This document shows positions 5,713 through 8,595 of a stretch of 8,595 nt of DNA, in pieces; the first letter of the stretch is position 1, and each line of letters begins with the position of its first letter. The DNA is from a bacterium (lineage in GTDB: Bacteria > Patescibacteriota > Patescibacteriia > Patescibacteriales > JAGXOH01). The notes under the pieces were generated by a model that was not told the origin of the DNA, did not search any database, and saw only the letters and a list, made by a program, of their open reading frames with translations. Made by a program: the position numbers and the translations under genes. The stretch covers positions 1 to 8,595 of the forward strand of contig JAIOTG010000045.1 of assembly GCA_021106995.1 (NCBI GenBank), written 5' to 3'.

Positions 5713-5767
5713 AAAATGATCTGCGACCGTTCGCTATCGCTCACGGCCCCATCTAATTTTGCCTAAT
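5706..5767 (+). other. stem-loop sharing the variant R' box
   Basis: ATTAGGCAAAAT (5706-5717) pairs exactly with ATTTTGCCTAAT (5756-5767). Three further pairs, GAT (5718-5720) with ATC (5751-5753), lie inside, and an inner stem CCGT (5727-5730) pairs with ACGG (5743-5746). This hairpin competes with the attC-like fold for the ATTAGGC box. It lies in the 395-nt spacer 5561-5955, which holds no protein gene that I can support. Confidence 0.6.
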
Positions 5768-5832
5768 GCGTGCGCTTACCAGCAGTTGCTAGTCGCCAAT
5801 TTTCTCGCTATCGCTCAGCACAGAAAACTGTC

Positions 5833-5850
5833 GCCTAACAGCTACTTATC
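5833..5850 (+). other. orphan GCCTAAC box overlapping an inverted-repeat arm
   Basis: GCCTAAC (5833-5839) is preceded by CAGAAAACTGT, recalling the AGAAAATCACCCTC that precedes the box at 5066. No GTTAGGC partner follows. ACAGCTACTTATC (5838-5850) matches the reverse complement of 6297-6309 with one mismatch, so it could be the left arm around the cysteine-rich lipoprotein gene. Upstream, TCGCTATCGCTCA occurs twice (5731-5743 and 5805-5817). Confidence 0.4.
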
Positions 5851-5955
5851 CAAAATTGTCAGCTCATAAACTACGCTTCGCTCCGTTTCTGATCTGCCAA
5901 CCTCGGATCAAGCACACACATTAAATGAAATTTTATTAAAATAATTACAAAAAAT

Positions 5956-6225
5956 ATGAGTAAAATAATAACTGCTTTTTTCTTACTTCTATTTCTAACT
6001 GCTTGTTCAAATTCTTCTACATCCATGGTTGGTGTTAAATGTAATGAAAATAATTCACAAAACTGCAATAAAACCTGTGAAAAAAATTCTGATTGCAAAC
6101 AAGCATGTCCAATAGGTTGTATAAACAAAAATCAAGACTATCAAGCTCCTTCAGGAGAAGGAAGTATTCAATGTACTCGATATTTATGTGAATGTTATGA
6201 TAATCAATGTAGACCAAAACAGTAA
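5956..6225 (+). CDS. small cysteine-rich lipoprotein
   Basis: An 89-residue protein. The signal peptide MSKIITAFFLLLFLTAC ends in lipobox LTAC, so Cys17 is the expected lipid attachment site. The mature part has ten more cysteines at 29, 37, 41, 47, 51, 55, 73, 78, 80 and 85. They form CEKNSDCKQACPIGC in the first cluster and CTRYLCECYDNQC in the second. An even number on the outside of the membrane suggests five disulfides, as in small knottin- or EGF-like domains, though metal binding is possible. No named family is recognised. The start is fixed by the signal peptide. It is the third cargo gene, following the degenerate attC-like region. Confidence 0.75.
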   Translation: MSKIITAFFLLLFLTACSNSSTSMVGVKCNENNSQNCNKTCEKNSDCKQACPIGCINKNQDYQAPSGEGSIQCTRYLCECYDNQCRPKQ

Positions 6226-6252
6226 CAAAATATATTTTTTTAATAAAACTTC

Positions 6253-6391
6253 ACTTAACAATATGTATACGGCTCCATAAAATTTTCTTTATTAATGATA
6301 AGTAGGTGTAAAATTTTATTCCGACCCAAATTTCTTCTTTCTCTTTTGTTGTTAATTTAACAAGGAAGAGAAAAAAGAAACTTCGTATACA
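6253..6391 (+). other. nested stem-loops between third and fourth cargo genes
   Basis: An outer pair TGTATACG (6264-6271) with CGTATACA (6384-6391) encloses two hairpins. The first is ATAAAATTTT (6277-6286) with AAAATTTTAT (6310-6319). The second, at 6331-6380, has an arm TTTCTTCTTTCTCTT that pairs with AAGAGAAAAAAGAAA with one mismatch, then TTGTTAA with TTAACAA around its centre. ACTTAAC at 6253-6259 fits the loose R'' consensus RYYYAAC, but no GTTRRRY box closes the structure. It may be a degenerate recombination site or a transcription terminator; no long T run follows the stem. Confidence 0.5.
6369..6379 (+). repeat. left arm of inverted repeat around the methyltransferase-like gene
   Basis: AGAAAAAAGAA is the reverse complement of 6966-6976, and ACGAAAT (6391-6397) is the reverse complement of 6953-6959. 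The two blocks are collinear but low in complexity, so support is only moderate. Confidence 0.4.
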
Positions 6392-6413
6392 CGAAATATT
6401 ACGTAATTTGAAT

Positions 6414-6441
6414 TTGACATCTTAATGTTTACAAATATCAA
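6414..6441 (+). promoter_or_regulatory. promoter candidate for the methyltransferase-like gene
   Basis: TTGACA (6414-6419) is a perfect -35 box. After 16 nt comes TATCAA (6436-6441), four of six matches to a -10 box. Transcription would begin near 6448, only about 9 nt before the first ATG (6457) and about 33 nt before the second (6481), so this promoter favours either a very short leader or the internal start. Confidence 0.45.
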
Positions 6442-6456
6442 AGTCGATTTAATTTT

Positions 6457-6909
6457 ATGGATCGAGAGAAGACTGATTTTATGATTAAAAGATATCAATT
6501 AGAGCATTTAGTTCCATTAGCTTTAACTATTATTTCAATTTATTTTTGGTTTTTTAATTTTCAACAGAATATTATTTATTTTATTGGTTTGTTGATAAAT
6601 ATTATTGGCTTATTTATTTGGTGGTCAGCTAAAATTACTCTTGCTGAAAATTGGGATGGAGGATATGGACAACCAAAAATAAAAAAGATTGTAACTAATG
6701 GTATATATTCTAAAATTTGCCACCCTCTTTATTGGGGAATAAATATAACTTTAATTGGGATGTCTTTAATATATCTAAATATTTATTTGATTGCTGTTTC
6801 TATAATAATAATTTTTTATTTTTTTTATAGGATGAAAGTAGAAAATAAATTTTTAACTAAAAAATTAGGGGAAAAATATTTAGATTATAAGAAAAGTGTA
6901 TGGTTCTAG
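6457..6909 (+). CDS. isoprenylcysteine/phospholipid methyltransferase-like membrane protein
   Basis: A 150-residue integral membrane protein of the ICMT/PEMT type, which uses S-adenosylmethionine to methylate a lipid or lipidated substrate. Hydrophobic segments lie at about 17-34, 39-57 and 95-124. Family landmarks are NGIYSKICHPLYWG at 81-94 (usual RHPxYxG), and VENKFLTKKLGEKYLDYK at 128-145 (usual EExxLxxxFGxxYxxYxxxV). Two signature residues differ: Cys88 stands where Arg is usual before His89-Pro90, and Asn130 stands for the second Glu of the EE pair. The TGC codon for Cys88 is one base from an Arg codon. The start is either 6457 or 6481; GAGAGA before the latter is a weak ribosome site. 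It is the fourth cargo gene of the array. The substrate is unknown, and bacterial members are not tied to prenylated proteins. Confidence 0.8.
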   Translation: MDREKTDFMIKRYQLEHLVPLALTIISIYFWFFNFQQNIIYFIGLLINIIGLFIWWSAKITLAENWDGGYGQPKIKKIVTNGIYSKICHPLYWGINITLIGMSLIYLNIYLIAVSIIIIFYFFYRMKVENKFLTKKLGEKYLDYKKSVWF

Positions 6910-6965
6910 TGGTATTAAACTTAAATTTCTTCTGATTTCTTTAAAATTTTAGATTTCGTTGCATC

Positions 6966-6988
6966 TTCTTTTTTCTAGTCGTTAGGGC
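6966..6988 (+). other. right arm of flanking repeat followed by a GTTAGGGC box
   Basis: TTCTTTTTTCT (6966-6976) is the inverse of 6369-6379. Five bases later comes GTTAGGGC (6981-6988), which differs from the GTTAGGC core by one extra G and is preceded by CTAGTC, recalling CTA before the box at 3927. It may mark the right edge of the array, but it has no GCCTAAC partner. The rest of the spacer 6910-7096 shows no gene. Confidence 0.35.
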
Positions 6989-7042
6989 GTATAACAAGAA
7001 TTGTGACAAAAATATTTCGGTTTGGCATTTTTCCAAATTTTT

Positions 7043-7052
7043 TTTCGCGAAA
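7043..7052. promoter_or_regulatory. perfect 10-bp palindrome TTTCGCGAAA
   Basis: Lies 45 nt upstream of the -35 box of the glyA promoter, in otherwise A+T-rich DNA, so it might be a dimeric regulator site. Just before it, TTTGG (7021-7025) and CCAAA (7033-7037) followed by a run of T could be a weak terminator for the methyltransferase-like gene. Confidence 0.3.
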
Positions 7053-7096
7053 CTTTTTACAATTTTAATGTTATGTAAAATAAAAAAATATTTTTT

Positions 7097-7125
7097 TTGA
7101 CAAAAACACCTCTGTAAATTATTAT
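7097..7125 (+). promoter_or_regulatory. strong sigma-70-type promoter for glyA
   Basis: Perfect -35 TTGACA (7097-7102), a 17-nt spacer and TATTAT (7120-7125, five of six). Transcription would start near 7132, leaving an unusually long leader of about 185 nt before the glyA ATG at 7318. Confidence 0.75.
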
Positions 7126-7190
7126 AAAGACAAGAAATAAACAATATTTACTTCAAATTGGAAGAATTTAATTTAATAAAATTAATTTTT

Positions 7191-7308
7191 AAATCCAAAA
7201 CTTAAAGATTAAATATCAGGTCAATAATAAAATGAAAAAAGTCAAAAAATTTGTAAAATATTTAGGCTTTGAACTTGATTTGATATTAGATTTTAGTCAT
7301 TTGGATTT
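7191..7308 (+). promoter_or_regulatory. long imperfect stem-loop in the glyA leader
   Basis: AAATCCAAA (7191-7199) pairs exactly with TTTGGATTT (7300-7308). Further pairs are ACT/AGT (7200-7202 with 7295-7297), 7205-7210 with 7289-7294 including two G-U pairs, and AATATC (7212-7217) with GATATT (7282-7287), giving about 24 pairs around a 64-nt loop. The loop holds the small-ORF start codon, and the 3' arm ends 9 nt before the glyA ATG, where it could limit ribosome access. No known riboswitch class is recognised. Confidence 0.5.
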
Positions 7309-7312
7309 TTGA
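7232..7312 (+). CDS. 26-codon leader ORF upstream of glyA
   Basis: ATG at 7232 opens a reading frame of 26 residues (MKKVKKFVKYLGFELDLILD and six more) that ends with TGA at 7310-7312, 5 nt before the glyA ATG and in a different frame. The N-terminus is lysine-rich and the remainder hydrophobic/acidic. It has only a distant AGG (7218-7220) as a possible ribosome site. A leader peptide coupled to glyA is plausible, but a chance ORF cannot be excluded, and the peptide has no run of serine or glycine that would suggest attenuation. Confidence 0.35.
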   Translation: MKKVKKFVKYLGFELDLILDFSHLDF

Positions 7313-7317
7313 ACCCT

Positions 7318-8565
7318 ATGTTAGAATATAAAAATTTACGCGAGGAAGATTCTCAAATTTTTGATGCTGTTATGGAAGAGGCTAGAAGACAGAGTAATGA
7401 AATAGAAATGATAGCCTCAGAAAATTATGTCTCCAAGGCGGTTTTAGAAACAATGGGGACGGTTCTTACAAATAAATACAGCGAGGGTTACCCCACTAAA
7501 AGATATTATGGGGGAAATCAAGTTATTGATAAGGTGGAGCAATTAGCGATTGATAGGGCTAAAAAATTATTTAATGCAGAACATGTTAATGTTCAACCTT
7601 TATCCGGTTCTCCTGCCAATGCGGCTGTCTATTTTTCTCTTTTAAGACCAGGAGATAAAGTTTTGGGATTAAGGCTTGATCATGGTGGACATCTTTCGCA
7701 TGGACACCCAGTTAATTTTTCCGGAATTCTTTATAGTTTTTCTCAATATGAGGTTGATTCCAAAACTGGAAAAATAAATATGGAAAAAGTTCGTGAAATT
7801 GCTTTAAAAGAAAAGCCAAAAATGATAGTAGCTGGTTTTAGCGCTTATTCTCGTGAGATTGAATGGCAAAAATTTAAAGAGATAGCAGACGAAGTAGGGG
7901 CTTATACTTTTGCTGATATTGCTCATACCGCTGGCTTGATTGCAGCAGGAGAAATGGCTAACCCTACACCTATTTTTGATGTTATTGCTACTACTACTCA
8001 CAAAACTCTTCGTGGTCCTAGGGGGGCGATAATAATGTGCAAGGAGGAATTTGCTTCCAAAATAGACAAGGCAGTTTTTCCTGGTATGCAAGGAGGACCC
8101 CATGATCATATTAATGCTGCCAAGGCAGTTGCTTTTAAAGAGGCTCTAGATCCTAGCTTTAAAGATTATGCTAAGCAAGTTATTATTAATGCAAAAATTT
8201 TAGCTCAAGAATTTATTAATAGTGGTTATAGAGTAATTTCTGGAGGAACAGACAATCATTTAATAGTAGTTGATATGACCAGTAAGGGTGTTACCGGAAA
8301 AGAGGCTGAAATAATTTTAGAAAATGTTGGGATTTCAGTAAGTAGGTCCACTATCCCTAATGACCCCAATCCACCCATGAATCCTTCAGGGGTTAGATTT
8401 GGAACCCCAGCTTTGACTTCAAGGGGCATGAAGGAAGATGAGGTTAAAAAAATAGTTGCTTGGATAAATAGGGCCATAGAAAATAAAGCCGATGAAAACA
8501 AATTAAAAGAAATAAAAGAAAAAGTTAGAGATATGTGTTTAAAATTTTCTGTACCCTCACTATAA
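7318..8565 (+). CDS. glyA: serine hydroxymethyltransferase
   Basis: Pyridoxal-phosphate enzyme that interconverts serine plus tetrahydrofolate and glycine plus 5,10-methylene-tetrahydrofolate, supplying one-carbon units in the cytoplasm. The 415-residue product is full length. Visible landmarks are EMIASENYVS at 30-39, YSEGYPTKRYYGG at 54-66, PLSGSPANAAVY at 94-105, DHGGHLSHG at 121-129, the cofactor-binding Asp200 and His203 in FADIAHTAGL, and the Schiff-base lysine Lys229 in TTTHKTLRGPRG. These three numbers coincide with those of the E. coli enzyme. The ATG at 7318 is chosen over an in-frame TTG at 7309 because it gives the normal N-terminus MLEYKNL. No strong Shine-Dalgarno is seen. Expression probably depends on the 7097-7125 promoter and the structured leader. 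Confidence 0.97.
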   Translation: MLEYKNLREEDSQIFDAVMEEARRQSNEIEMIASENYVSKAVLETMGTVLTNKYSEGYPTKRYYGGNQVIDKVEQLAIDRAKKLFNAEHVNVQPLSGSPANAAVYFSLLRPGDKVLGLRLDHGGHLSHGHPVNFSGILYSFSQYEVDSKTGKINMEKVREIALKEKPKMIVAGFSAYSREIEWQKFKEIADEVGAYTFADIAHTAGLIAAGEMANPTPIFDVIATTTHKTLRGPRGAIIMCKEEFASKIDKAVFPGMQGGPHDHINAAKAVAFKEALDPSFKDYAKQVIINAKILAQEFINSGYRVISGGTDNHLIVVDMTSKGVTGKEAEIILENVGISVSRSTIPNDPNPPMNPSGVRFGTPALTSRGMKEDEVKKIVAWINRAIENKADENKLKEIKEKVRDMCLKFSVPSL

Positions 8566-8576
8566 AATAAATAAAA

Positions 8577-8595
8577 ATGTTAAAAGCTTACCAAA
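8577..8595 (+). CDS. possible start of the next gene, truncated by the window
   Basis: ATG at 8577, 11 nt after the glyA stop, opens a frame reading MLKAYQ up to the window edge. The close spacing in the same direction fits co-transcription with glyA, but six codons are too few to identify a product or to be sure it is a gene. Confidence 0.3.

Noticed and set aside
5871..6217. Two minus-strand ORFs over the cysteine-rich lipoprotein
   Set aside because: The plus-strand gene has a signal peptide, lipobox and ordered cysteines; the opposite frames show nothing recognisable.
3927..6988. CRISPR array
   Set aside because: The repeated words are unevenly spaced, alternate in orientation and enclose genes; there are no regular spacers or cas genes.
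3927..6988. Insertion sequence or transposon carrying its own transposase
   Set aside because: None of the four plus-strand genes encodes a transposase, integrase or resolvase, and no target-site duplication is visible.
6941..7144. Minus-strand ORF of 67 codons in the spacer before glyA
   Set aside because: No motif, low-complexity lysine and phenylalanine content, and it crosses the glyA promoter and the palindrome.
7310..7312. UGA reassigned to glycine, as in some candidate phyla, so that the leader ORF would continue
   Set aside because: hisS, glyA and the other genes contain no in-frame TGA at conserved glycines, whereas such recoding would place many there.
7309..7317. TTG start for glyA at 7309
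   Set aside because: It adds only three residues and overlaps the leader ORF stop; the ATG at 7318 gives the usual N-terminus and makes the catalytic residue numbers match E. coli.
1..8595. tRNA or rRNA genes
   Set aside because: No cloverleaf with a GGTTCRA-type T loop or rRNA-like conserved segment was noticed on either strand.

Overview
The window is A+T-rich bacterial DNA with short intergenic gaps, few Shine-Dalgarno sequences and small membrane or lipoprotein genes. All ten longer genes stop at TAA or TAG. The style, and the HisS and GlyA sequences, would fit a Patescibacteria/CPR-type genome, but this is an impression and not proof. The two lipobox signal peptides show it is bacterial.

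Left part (104-3784, minus strand): five co-directed genes read leftward from a near-consensus sigma-70 promoter (TTGACT-17-TATACT). They are histidyl-tRNA synthetase (hisS), a four-cysteine zinc-ribbon-like protein, a DUF2628-like small membrane protein lying between exact 20-nt inverted repeats, a MazG-family nucleotide pyrophosphohydrolase, and a short pyruvate-kinase-like protein without the usual C-terminal domain.

Middle part (about 3927-6988, plus strand): this is the unusual region. Four short co-oriented genes encode envelope proteins: a helical lipoprotein, a membrane-anchored protein with a CX5C loop, a lipoprotein with ten extra cysteines, and an isoprenylcysteine-methyltransferase-like membrane protein. 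They are separated by long spacers, two of which contain islands richer in G+C. Two spacers hold imperfect hairpins bounded by GCCTAAC and RTTAGGC, the core-box arrangement of integron attC sites. Further single copies or near-copies of these boxes lie at 3927, 5833 and 6981. No integrase is present, so the best reading is an integron-like cassette array without its integrase (CALIN-like), inserted between hisS and glyA. Each of the four genes also lies inside its own inverted repeat, clearest for the first (three collinear blocks) and second (12 nt exact).

Right part (7097-8595, plus strand): glyA (serine hydroxymethyltransferase) follows a strong promoter (TTGACA-17-TATTAT) and a leader of about 185 nt. 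The leader contains a 26-codon small ORF ending 5 nt before the glyA start and a long imperfect stem whose 3' arm ends 9 nt before that start. A further gene may begin at the right edge.

hisS and glyA are housekeeping backbone. The four middle genes look like accessory cargo acting at the cell envelope. Nothing in the sequence shows that they share a pathway.
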